Source: an uncultured Ruminococcus sp.
GTDB lineage: Bacteria; Bacillota; Clostridia; Oscillospirales; Acutalibacteraceae
Direction of reading: 5' to 3'
Assembly (NCBI GenBank): GCA_902773245.1
Contig: CACYDY010000317.1
Location: 1 to 6,700 of the forward strand
DNA: 6,700 bases
Made by a program: the position numbers and the translations under genes. Of the stretch, positions 1 through 6,603 are shown piece by piece; position 1 is the first letter of the stretch; the number at the start of each line of letters is the position of its first letter. Under the pieces are notes generated by a model, which saw nothing but the letters and a program-made list of their open reading frames with translations, was not told the origin of the DNA and searched no databases.

Positions 1-50
1 AGGGTGGCGGGCTTCGCCCGCCACCTATCGGGGCTAACGCCCCGAACCCT
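1..50. repeat. GC-rich intergenic double-hairpin element
   Basis: Two perfect inverted repeats lie side by side. GGTGGCGGG (3-11) pairs with CCCGCCACC (17-25) around a CTTCG loop, and TCGGGGC (28-34) pairs with GCCCCGA (39-45) around TAAC. In addition AGGGT (1-5) is complementary to ACCCT (46-50), so an outer stem could enclose both hairpins, competing with the base of the first. The block is much richer in GC than the flanking DNA and has no T-tract, so it is not a typical terminator. Compact structures of this kind are often dispersed intergenic repeats in Clostridia; that it is a repeat family here is inference, since only one copy is in the window. The element may extend left of base 1. 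Confidence 0.5.
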
Positions 51-113
51 GCATACATTCACTCTACTCTTAAGTTGTGGATAGTGCATTTATAACTAAA
101 AAAATAAATATGA

Positions 114-147
114 AAAACGGACAGTATTCATATTCGCTGTCCGTTTT
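114..147 (+). terminator. Terminator-like hairpin in the exporter leader (possible attenuator)
   Basis: AAAACGGACAG (114-124) pairs perfectly over 11 bp with CTGTCCGTTTT (137-147), with a 12-base loop. The T-run is part of the stem, and A-rich DNA precedes it, as in bidirectional intrinsic terminators. It lies 18 bases before the ribosome binding site of the first exporter gene, so it could end an upstream gene, act as an attenuator, or both. The space between hairpin and ribosome binding site is too short to hold a promoter and a transcription start. Confidence 0.55.
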
Positions 148-165
148 CGAATATCAGGAATACTC

Positions 166-170
166 GGAGG
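166..170 (+). promoter_or_regulatory. Ribosome binding site that fixes the first exporter start
   Basis: GGAGG lies 5 bases before ATG 176. The open frame continues upstream to a GTG at 77, but that GTG has no Shine-Dalgarno sequence, and the extra 33 codons would be read through the hairpin at 114-147 and have no resemblance to an exporter N-terminus. ATG 176, which begins MKKLLVYIKDYR, is therefore preferred. Confidence 0.85.
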
Positions 171-175
171 AATCA

Positions 176-1903
176 ATGAAAAAACTGTTGGTTTATATCA
201 AGGATTACAGAAAAGAATGTGTTTTAGCGCCTCTCTTCAAAATGACGGAAGCATTGTTTGAGCTTTTCATACCGCTTGTTGTTGCTTCAATAATTGATAA
301 AGGTATCGGCGGCGGCGACACAAGGCATATTGTTAATATGTGTATGATCATGGGGGCTTTGGGGCTGATGGGGCTGATCTGTTCGGTTACCGCTCAGTAT
401 TTTTCGGCTAAGGCTGCGATCGGCTTTTCCGCAAAAGTCAGACGTGTTCTTTTTGATCACATTCAAAATTTTTCCTACAGCGAGCTTGACGAAACGGGAA
501 CATCAACCCTGATCACCAGGTTAACAAGCGATCTGAATCAGGTTCAAAACGGCGTCAACCTGACGTTAAGGCTGTTTCTGCGTTCTCCTTTTATTGTTTT
601 GGGAGCGATGATAATGGCATTCACAATAGATTTTCGCGCGGCAATGATATTCGTCGGTGCGATAGTTCTTTTGTCGGTCGTTGTGTTTGGAATAATGCTT
701 GGGTGTATTCCGCTTTACAACAAAACACAGCAAAAGCTCGACAGCGTTCTTGACATAACTAAGGAAAACCTGACAGGAGTAAGAATTCTTCGCGCATTCT
801 GCAAGGAGAACGACGAAATTGAAGAGTTTCAAAAAGCAAACGATACTCTTACCTCAATGCAGAAATTCACGGGAAAGATCTCTGCGCTGATGAATCCGCT
901 GACGTTTATAATTATCAACACTGCGATAATCGTTCTCATTTATACGGGCGCACTTGAAGTTTATCAGGGAGTTTTAACTCAGGGCGCAGTTGTTGCGCTG
1001 TATAACTATATGTCACAAATCCTGACGGAGCTTGTCAAGCTTGCAAACCTGATCATAACGCTGACAAAATCCGCTGCCAGCTCAAAGAGAATAGAAGATG
1101 TTCTCGAAATCAAGCCAAGCATGACTTCGGGCGAAAAATCGTGTGACAACGCAACGTCGGAATATATTGTGGAAATAAACAACGCTTATTTGCGTTACAA
1201 AAATGCGGCGGACTATTCACTTTCAGACATAAATCTGAAAGTAAAGCCCGGTGAAACCGTGGGGATAATCGGCGGCACCGGTTCGGGAAAGACGTCGCTT
1301 GTCAACATTATCGCAAGATTCTACGACGTGGAAAAGGGATCTGTTTTAATAAACGGTGTGAACGTAAAGGAATGCAGCACGGAAAAGCTTAGATCGTTTT
1401 TCGGAATTGTTCCTCAAAAAGCCGTACTTTTCAAAGGCAGCGTCAGAGACAACATCAGATGGGGTAAAAAAGACGCTTCGGACAGCGAAATCCGGGAAGC
1501 TCTTGAAATTGCCCAAGCAAAAGAGATTATCGACAAAAAAGAAAACGGACTCGACTTTGAGATAGAACAAAACGGTAAAAATCTTTCGGGAGGACAGCGT
1601 CAGCGTTTGACGATTGCAAGGGCGATCGTTTCAAAACCAAAAATACTTATACTTGATGACAGTTCATCTGCACTTGACTATGCAACGGACGCAAAACTGA
1701 GAAAAGCTTTGAGAAATATGAAAAATTCCACTACTGTTTTCATAGTTTCACAAAGGACGTCATCTATACAATATGCCGACAAGATCGTTGTTCTTGATGA
1801 CGGGATCGCAGTCGGTGTGGGAACTCACGACCGCCTGCTGAAAAGCTGTGAGGTCTACAGGGAAATATATGACTCTCAATTCTCTGCGGAGGGCAAAAAA
1901 TAA
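176..1903 (+). CDS. Heterodimeric ABC exporter, half with degenerate catalytic site
   Basis: This is a fused permease-ATPase half-transporter of 575 residues, the normal size for type IV ABC exporters. Residues about 15-300 hold the six-helix membrane domain. The nucleotide-binding domain follows, with Walker A GGTGSGKT (366-373, Lys372), Q-loop Gln414, a perfect signature LSGGQ (470-474), Walker B ILILDD (Asp494, Asp495) and an SQRT H-loop (Gln526). Asp495 replaces the catalytic Glu and Gln526 the switch His, so this subunit's own Walker site should hydrolyse ATP poorly while its intact signature completes the partner's site. This pattern matches the BmrC/TM287/LmrC side of heterodimeric multidrug exporters. 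Its stop overlaps the partner's start by one base (TAATG), so the two are probably translationally coupled. The substrate cannot be read from sequence; drugs, lipids and peptides are all known for the family. Confidence 0.93.
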   Translation: MKKLLVYIKDYRKECVLAPLFKMTEALFELFIPLVVASIIDKGIGGGDTRHIVNMCMIMGALGLMGLICSVTAQYFSAKAAIGFSAKVRRVLFDHIQNFSYSELDETGTSTLITRLTSDLNQVQNGVNLTLRLFLRSPFIVLGAMIMAFTIDFRAAMIFVGAIVLLSVVVFGIMLGCIPLYNKTQQKLDSVLDITKENLTGVRILRAFCKENDEIEEFQKANDTLTSMQKFTGKISALMNPLTFIIINTAIIVLIYTGALEVYQGVLTQGAVVALYNYMSQILTELVKLANLIITLTKSAASSKRIEDVLEIKPSMTSGEKSCDNATSEYIVEINNAYLRYKNAADYSLSDINLKVKPGETVGIIGGTGSGKTSLVNIIARFYDVEKGSVLINGVNVKECSTEKLRSFFGIVPQKAVLFKGSVRDNIRWGKKDASDSEIREALEIAQAKEIIDKKENGLDFEIEQNGKNLSGGQRQRLTIARAIVSKPKILILDDSSSALDYATDAKLRKALRNMKNSTTVFIVSQRTSSIQYADKIVVLDDGIAVGVGTHDRLLKSCEVYREIYDSQFSAEGKK

Positions 1904-3657
1904 TGAAAAAAGAAAACAAAACAAATCAAAAATATGCTTTAAAAAAAGTATTAAGCTATGTTTCAAAATACAAGCCTCTGATATTTTTATCCGTTCTTTT
2001 TGCCGCAGCAACGGTTGCAATAACGCTCTATCTTCCCATTTTGACCGGAAAAGCAATAGATCTGATCCTTGGCAGGAACAATGTCAGCTTTGAATCAATT
2101 CTCAAAATTCTCGCTCGGGCAGCCGTTTTGATGGGAGTCAGCTCTGTTTTGCAGTGGCTCATGAATACTATCAACAACAAAATCACTTTTCAGGTAGTAC
2201 GTGACATACGAAACGAAGCTTTTAACAAAATACAAAGCCTGCCTCTCTCCTACTTGGATTCCCACCCTCACGGAGAGATCGTCAGCCGTCTTATCGCAGA
2301 CGTCGATCAGTTCGCAGACGGACTGCTGATGGGATTTACACAGCTGTTTTCGGGTGTTGTCACTATCCTTGGAACACTCGCATTTATGCTTTCAATAAAC
2401 GTTAAGATCACCGTGTTGGTCGTTATTCTGACTCCTATATCTCTATTTATGGCAAAATATATATCAAAAAGCACTTATAATTATTTTAAGACTCAATCCG
2501 AAATTCGAGGAGAACAAACTGCCCTCATTGACGAAATGATAGGCAATCAAAAAATTGTTCAGGCATTTTCTTATGGGGACGAAGCACTTCGGCGTTTCGA
2601 CGATACTAACGACAGACTTTCAAAGGCTGCCGTTAAGGCTGTTTTCTTCTCGTCGCTGACGAACCCTCTGACCAGGTTTGTCAACAGCTTGATCTACGCT
2701 GCGGTCGGGCTTACGGGCGCGATCGCCGTTATTAACGGAAATATGACTGTCGGAGGTCTTTCCTGTTTTTTAAGCTACGCAAATCAGTACACAAAACCCT
2801 TCAATGAAATTTCGGGTGTTATAACAGAGCTGCAAAACGCTCTCGCCTGCGCAGTCAGAGTTTTTGAGCTTATCGAAGAACCGTCACAGACTTCGGACTG
2901 TGCGAACGCCAAAATTATGGAACACGCCGAGGGAAATGTCACGCTTGAAAATGTAGAGTTTTCCTATTCTCCAAACACAAAACTCATAGAAAATTTCAAT
3001 TTGAAGGTTAAAAAAGGTCAGCGTGTTGCAATAGTAGGCCCTACAGGCTGCGGAAAAACAACTTTGATCAATCTGCTCATGCGTTTTTATGATGTAAATT
3101 CGGGAAATATCAGTGTGGACGGATATTCTGTCGCAGATATTACAAGAGAAAGCCTGCGTTCAAGCTTTGGAATGGTATTGCAGGAAACCTGGATAAAACA
3201 AGGAACTGTCCGTGAAAACATTACAATGGGAAAACCCGACGCAACCGAAGAAGAAATAACGGCAGCAGCAAAGGCAACGCACGCTCACAGCTTTATAAAA
3301 CGGCTGCCACAGGGATATGACACTGTTATAAGCGACGCTAATTCAGGGCTTTCGCAGGGACAGAAACAGCTTCTTTGTATTACACGAATAATGCTCAGCA
3401 TACCCCCCATGCTGATTCTGGACGAGGCTACTTCCTCCATTGACACAAGAACGGAAATACGCATACAGCGTTCCTTTGCAAAGATGATGAAAGGCAGAAC
3501 CAGCTTTATTGTTGCACACAGACTGTCAACAATTCGCGAAGCCGACATTATTCTTGTGATGAAAGACGGAAATGTTATCGAACAGGGAACTCACGATGAA
3601 CTTTTGAAGCTCGGCGGATTCTACTCAAATCTTTACAACAGCCAATTCGCCGTTTAA
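1903..3657 (+). CDS. Heterodimeric ABC exporter, catalytically competent half
   Basis: This 584-residue half-transporter partners the preceding gene. The start ATG shares a base with the upstream stop, and GGAGGG at 1888-1893 gives a 9-base spacing. Six membrane helices occupy about residues 25-320, including spans near 27-56, 150-190 and 262-285. The ATPase domain has Walker A GPTGCGKT (379-386, Lys385), Q-loop Gln427, Walker B MLILDE with catalytic Glu508, and H-loop His539 in VAHRLST. The signature is LSQGQ (483-487): Gln485 stands where LSGGQ has its first Gly. The defect therefore complements that of the first subunit, giving one consensus site (this Walker A/B with the partner's LSGGQ) and one degenerate site. 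The complex is expected in the cytoplasmic membrane exporting an unknown substrate. No convincing terminator follows the stop. Confidence 0.94.
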   Translation: MKKENKTNQKYALKKVLSYVSKYKPLIFLSVLFAAATVAITLYLPILTGKAIDLILGRNNVSFESILKILARAAVLMGVSSVLQWLMNTINNKITFQVVRDIRNEAFNKIQSLPLSYLDSHPHGEIVSRLIADVDQFADGLLMGFTQLFSGVVTILGTLAFMLSINVKITVLVVILTPISLFMAKYISKSTYNYFKTQSEIRGEQTALIDEMIGNQKIVQAFSYGDEALRRFDDTNDRLSKAAVKAVFFSSLTNPLTRFVNSLIYAAVGLTGAIAVINGNMTVGGLSCFLSYANQYTKPFNEISGVITELQNALACAVRVFELIEEPSQTSDCANAKIMEHAEGNVTLENVEFSYSPNTKLIENFNLKVKKGQRVAIVGPTGCGKTTLINLLMRFYDVNSGNISVDGYSVADITRESLRSSFGMVLQETWIKQGTVRENITMGKPDATEEEITAAAKATHAHSFIKRLPQGYDTVISDANSGLSQGQKQLLCITRIMLSIPPMLILDEATSSIDTRTEIRIQRSFAKMMKGRTSFIVAHRLSTIREADIILVMKDGNVIEQGTHDELLKLGGFYSNLYNSQFAV

Positions 3658-3678
3658 ATCAAACGCTTCGGCATTCGG

Positions 3679-3708
3679 TTGGGAGTATTACAAAGTGAGA
3701 ATTATAAT
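3679..3708 (+). promoter_or_regulatory. Possible upstream promoter for the suf genes
   Basis: TTGGGA (3679-3684) is separated by 18 bases from a perfect TATAAT (3703-3708). The -35 matches four of six consensus positions. It lies just after the exporter stop and would give a leader of about 125 bases before sufC. It is less convincing than the promoter nearer the gene. Confidence 0.35.
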
Positions 3709-3776
3709 GTTGTTTGCAATAATATTACCGTACCTAAAAATTCTCTCCGAACCACATAGATTTTACGGTTTGTTAC

Positions 3777-3805
3777 TTGTATAAATTATGTTTTGGTGGT
3801 ATAAT
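3777..3805 (+). promoter_or_regulatory. Probable sigma-A promoter of sufC-sufB
   Basis: A perfect TATAAT (3800-3805) is preceded directly by TGG (3797-3799), making an extended -10 box. TTGTAT (3777-3782) stands 17 bases upstream as a weak -35, which extended -10 promoters tolerate. Transcription would start near 3812, about 30 bases before the TTG start of sufC. I see no clear Rrf2/IscR-type operator around it. Confidence 0.65.
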
Positions 3806-3841
3806 AAGGAAGAAAATTTAAGATAGAATTGAGGCAAAAAT

Positions 3842-4543
3842 TTGTTAGAGCTACAAAATATCTGTTATCAGACAGACGACAAGGTTATTCTTAAAGATAT
3901 AAATTTAAATATAAATGATCATTTCGTTGCCGTCACAGGACCGAACGGCAGCGGAAAATCGACTCTTGCAAAACTTATTGCAGGCATTATCAAACCCACT
4001 GAAGGCAAAATAATTCTTGACGGCGAAGATATTACCGAACTGTCAATAACCGAAAGAGCAAACAAGGGAATTAGCTATGCATTTCAGCAGCCCGTAAGAT
4101 TTAAAGGTCTGACAGTAAAGGATCTTATGTTTTTGGCGGCAGGAAAAGGTACAAAGCTTTCCGAGATTCGTGGTATCATCAGTGAAGTCGGGCTTAATGC
4201 AACCGATTATCTGAACAGAAGCCTTGACGGCAGCCTTTCGGGCGGCGAACTCAAAAGAATAGAAATTGCCATGATATTTGCCCGTTCCTCAAAGCTCAGT
4301 CTTTTTGACGAGCCTGAAGCCGGCATTGATCTCTGGAGTTTTCAGAAGCTTATTCACGTTTTTGAAAAAATGGTTCAGCAAACAAAAGGAAATATCGTTA
4401 TTATCAGTCACCAGGAGCGTATTCTTGACATTGCCGACAAAATAATATATCTCAAAGACGGTCAGATAGAAAAATACGACTCAAAGGAAAATATTCTTCC
4501 CGAACTTCTGAACAGCGTTACAAACAACAACGGAGGTGAATAA
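3842..4543 (+). CDS. sufC: SufC-type iron-sulfur cluster assembly ATPase
   Basis: This 233-residue cytoplasmic ABC ATPase has no membrane domain. It carries Walker A GPNGSGKST (33-41, Lys39), a Q-loop in AFQQP (Gln82), signature LSGGE (132-136), Walker B LSLFDE (152-157, catalytic Glu157) followed by PEAGID, and H-loop His190 in ISHQER. The LSGGE signature, the size and the adjacent SufB-like gene point to SufC, which binds and drives conformational change in the scaffold during Fe-S cluster assembly. The FDEPEAGIDLWSF stretch resembles the short SufC proteins of anaerobic Firmicutes and archaea (SmsC type) more than E. coli SufC; this is from memory of the family. The start is TTG, with GAGG at 3831-3834 spaced 7 bases away. 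The stop is one base before the next start, so the pair is an operon. Confidence 0.92.
   Translation: MLELQNICYQTDDKVILKDINLNINDHFVAVTGPNGSGKSTLAKLIAGIIKPTEGKIILDGEDITELSITERANKGISYAFQQPVRFKGLTVKDLMFLAAGKGTKLSEIRGIISEVGLNATDYLNRSLDGSLSGGELKRIEIAMIFARSSKLSLFDEPEAGIDLWSFQKLIHVFEKMVQQTKGNIVIISHQERILDIADKIIYLKDGQIEKYDSKENILPELLNSVTNNNGGE
4532..4536 (+). promoter_or_regulatory. Ribosome binding site that fixes the sufB-like start
   Basis: GGAGG, part of GGAGGTGAA, sits 8 bases before GTG 4545. A GTG in the same frame at 4536 overlaps this Shine-Dalgarno sequence and cannot use it, so 4545 is the likely start. The site lies inside the last codons of sufC, consistent with coupled translation. Confidence 0.8.
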
Positions 4544-4544
4544 C

Positions 4545-5462
4545 GTGGACGAAATTCAAAAGAAAATGCTTTATCAAGTGGCAGAGCTTGACTCTCTTCC
4601 GGTCGGAGCGTATAACATCAGGGCTAACGGTAAAGCTGCCGCACGAAATTCCACGGCAAACATCGAGATTATCCCCAAAAACGACAAATCCGGCATCGAC
4701 ATAAAAATTAAGGACAACACAAAAAACGAAAGCGTTCACATACCCGTTATCATCTCCGAAACAGGACTGAAAGAGCTTGTTTACAACGATTTCTTTATCG
4801 GTGAAAACTGCGACGTTATAATAATTGCCGGCTGCGGCATACACAACTGCGGCAGCGCCGACAGCGCCCACGATGGAATACACACATTTTTTGTGGGTAA
4901 GAATTCCAAAGTCAGATATTTCGAAAAGCATTACGGCGAGGGTGAAGGCAGAGGAAAAAGGCTGATGAACCCCACAACAGTCGTACATCTTGACGAAGGC
5001 GCTCAGATGAAAATGGAAACATCTCAAATTTCAGGTATCGACGACACTCTCAGATCTACTAAGGCTGATCTTGCAGCCAATTCAAAGCTTGAGATCAACG
5101 AAAGCGTCATGACCACAGGAGTTCAAAATGCTGTTTCGGAATTTAACGCAGAGCTGAACGGCGAGAACTGCAGCTGCAACATAGTCAGCAGAACGGTTGC
5201 AAGAGATAACAGCACTCAGCATTTTACAAGCCGACTGAACGGCAACAGCTCCTGCTCGGGACACTCCGAGTGTGACTCGATAATCATGGATCACGCAAGC
5301 GTACTTGCTACTCCCGAGCTTTTGGCAAACAGCACGGAAGCAAGCCTGATCCACGAAGCCGCAATAGGAAAAATTGCAGGCGAACAGCTGATAAAGCTTA
5401 TGACTCTCGGGCTGACCGAGCAACAGGCAGAGGAGCAGATCATCTCGGGATTTTTGAAGTAA
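4545..5462 (+). CDS. sufB: Short SufB/SufD-family iron-sulfur scaffold protein
   Basis: The product has 305 residues, well short of E. coli SufB (about 495) or SufD (about 423), and keeps mainly the beta-helix core and the C-terminal SufC-binding end. Family marks include IHTFFVGKNSKVRYFEKHYG in the middle, SECDS near the end (Cys243) and IHEAAIGKIAGEQLIKLM (His270, Glu271), then a short helix ending in SGFLK. Cys243 and Glu271 align by eye with E. coli SufB Cys405 and Glu434, which are needed for cluster assembly. Seven cysteines are present: 89, 97, 102, 209, 211, 237 and 243. With SufC it should form a SufBC-like scaffold complex in the cytoplasm. The symbol is by family; databases may call it SufD family or SmsB. 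No desulfurase or SufU lies in the window. Confidence 0.88.
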   Translation: MDEIQKKMLYQVAELDSLPVGAYNIRANGKAAARNSTANIEIIPKNDKSGIDIKIKDNTKNESVHIPVIISETGLKELVYNDFFIGENCDVIIIAGCGIHNCGSADSAHDGIHTFFVGKNSKVRYFEKHYGEGEGRGKRLMNPTTVVHLDEGAQMKMETSQISGIDDTLRSTKADLAANSKLEINESVMTTGVQNAVSEFNAELNGENCSCNIVSRTVARDNSTQHFTSRLNGNSSCSGHSECDSIIMDHASVLATPELLANSTEASLIHEAAIGKIAGEQLIKLMTLGLTEQQAEEQIISGFLK

Positions 5463-5474
5463 TAATAACATCAA

Positions 5475-5508
5475 AACAGCGGGCAGTCTTAATCGGCTGT
5501 CCGCTGTT
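5475..5508. terminator. Bidirectional terminator between sufB and the phosphatase
   Basis: AACAGCGGGCAG (5475-5486) pairs with CTGTCCGCTGTT (5497-5508) over 12 positions with one G-U wobble, and the stem can be extended inward by two more pairs to a TTAATC loop. On the forward strand it is followed by TGTTTATA; on the reverse strand the stem runs into TTTTGATGTTATT, a better U-tract. It starts 12 bases after the sufB-like stop, and ends 2 bases from the phosphatase stop on the opposite strand, so it serves both converging genes. Confidence 0.85.
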
Positions 5509-5510
5509 GT

Positions 5511-6536
5511 TTATACTCTCAAAGCTGTAATGAAGGAAACCGCTATCACAATCACAGAAAAAATTACGGTTCCTATCACTATTTTCACGATGGATCTGTA
5601 TTCGTACTCTTTTTCGGAGTGTGAAGCTTCGTCTTTCGGTTTTGTTCTGACATCGCTTTTCTTAGCTGTCGTACTGTCAAATCTGCTCATTGGCTCCTTA
5701 CTGCGAGCGGCAGGCGATTCTGTATTCTTAACTGCATTGTCATCATTTTCGTCTTTAGATTCGGAAACGTCGGTAGCACGGATCAGAATAAAAGTGATGT
5801 TGTCATCTCCGCCCTTGTCATTGGAATTTTTAAGAAGGATCTTTCCTATATCCGCAAGCGGACGGCTTGAATTTATGATCCTGCTTATCTCGGGGGCATC
5901 AAGCATATCGGTAAGACCGTCGCTGCAAATCAAGAAAATGTCACCCTCGTTTACACTGCCGTGTTTGTAATAAGGCGATAATTGAGTAATACTCTCACCC
6001 ATTCCCACATACTGAGTCAGTGGGAATTTTTTATTCTTGGGCGGCTTTTCTCCGTAAATTTTTTCATAGGCAGCCGCCTCGGTGTGCTCGGTTGAAATTC
6101 TTTTCAGCTCACCCTTTCGAATTATATAGATCGGACTATCACCTATATTGCACAGGCTGTAATTGTTTTTTTCAAAGTAGAGCATCGCAAGAGTTGAACC
6201 CATTTTTTGACCCGACTGCCCGACCTCCTCGCAAACCTGTTCCTCAGCGTAGAACGCTATTTCTTTTAACAGTTCATTCGGATCGCCCTTTTTGTTATCC
6301 TTCAAAAATGATTTAACACAGTCTGCAGTGAGATATGATGCGTGTTCTCCGTTGAGATAGCCGCCCATGCCGTCAAAAACGCCGAACACCGCACGCCGCT
6401 TGTTTATATTCATTTTTTCGTAATGACGGAAAGAATCGGAGCTCTCGTCTTTTATCAGACCGTTAAAATATAAATTATCTTCGTTATTTTTCCTCTGCAT
6501 TCCTCTGTCGGAACACGAATAAGCTTCCAGTATCAA
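5511..6536 (-). CDS. Membrane-anchored PP2C-type Ser/Thr protein phosphatase
   Basis: With the preferred TTG start at 6536 the protein has 341 residues. Residues 4-254 are a complete PP2C (PPM) domain: SDRGMQRKNNEDN (9-21, metal-linked Glu19 and Asp20), VFDGMGG (Asp55, Gly56), GSTLAML (113-119), NIGDSPIY (130-137), CSDGLTDML (Asp206) and GGDDNITF (Asp245). All metal-binding acidic residues are present, so a manganese- or magnesium-dependent phosphatase acting on phospho-Ser/Thr proteins is expected. A charged, low-complexity linker (about 255-313) leads to one hydrophobic helix (316-337) and only a few residues after it, so the catalytic domain should be cytoplasmic and tail-anchored. Most Firmicute PrpC/Stp enzymes are soluble and about 250 residues. 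The usual PASTA kinase partner is not in the window. An upstream in-frame extension to GTG 6623 runs through the promoter and GC-rich element and is rejected. Confidence 0.93.
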   Translation of the reverse strand: MILEAYSCSDRGMQRKNNEDNLYFNGLIKDESSDSFRHYEKMNINKRRAVFGVFDGMGGYLNGEHASYLTADCVKSFLKDNKKGDPNELLKEIAFYAEEQVCEEVGQSGQKMGSTLAMLYFEKNNYSLCNIGDSPIYIIRKGELKRISTEHTEAAAYEKIYGEKPPKNKKFPLTQYVGMGESITQLSPYYKHGSVNEGDIFLICSDGLTDMLDAPEISRIINSSRPLADIGKILLKNSNDKGGDDNITFILIRATDVSESKDENDDNAVKNTESPAARSKEPMSRFDSTTAKKSDVRTKPKDEASHSEKEYEYRSIVKIVIGTVIFSVIVIAVSFITALRV

Positions 6537-6540
6537 AATA

Positions 6541-6548
6541 TCACACCC
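6541..6548 (-). promoter_or_regulatory. Weak ribosome binding site of the phosphatase gene
   Basis: On the reverse strand GGGTGTGA lies just before the TTG at 6536, with 7 bases between GGGTG and the start. It only partly matches GGAGGTGA, so initiation may be weak. The first residues from this TTG (MILEAYSCSDRG) begin the PP2C fold immediately, which supports the start more than the ribosome binding site does. Confidence 0.5.
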
Positions 6549-6567
6549 AAACAATCTTAATAAATAT

Positions 6568-6596
6568 ATTTTATCATATTTATGGAAAACAGTCAA
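6568..6596 (-). promoter_or_regulatory. Sigma-A promoter of the phosphatase gene
   Basis: Read on the reverse strand, TTGACT (6596-6591) and TAAAAT (6573-6568) each match five of six consensus bases and are exactly 17 bases apart. TGA directly before the -10 makes it an extended -10 box. Transcription would begin near 6561, giving a leader of about 25 bases to the TTG start. It is the best-formed promoter in the window and rules out longer N-termini. Confidence 0.75.
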
Positions 6597-6603
6597 TAAG
6601 CCG

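Noticed and set aside
2719..2726. GCGATCGC palindrome inside the second exporter gene
   Set aside because: A single coding copy of an 8-base palindrome is explained by the codons and has no other context.
3727..3769. ACCGTA and TACGGT as a possible hairpin before sufC
   Set aside because: Only 6 bp with a 31-base loop and no T-tract, so it is neither a convincing terminator nor a clear operator.
4518..5027. A 169-codon open frame on the reverse strand opposite the sufB-like gene
   Set aside because: It is fully antisense to a well-supported gene, its product is rich in Phe, Cys and Val without a recognisable domain, and I see no promoter or ribosome binding site for it.
5082..5474. A 130-codon reverse open frame opposite the sufB-like 3' end
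   Set aside because: It mirrors the real gene's codon use, starts at the terminator stem, and shows no motif.
5530..5970. A 146-codon forward open frame within the phosphatase gene
   Set aside because: It is the antisense shadow of the PP2C domain and linker; Ser/Leu-rich composition with no ribosome binding site.
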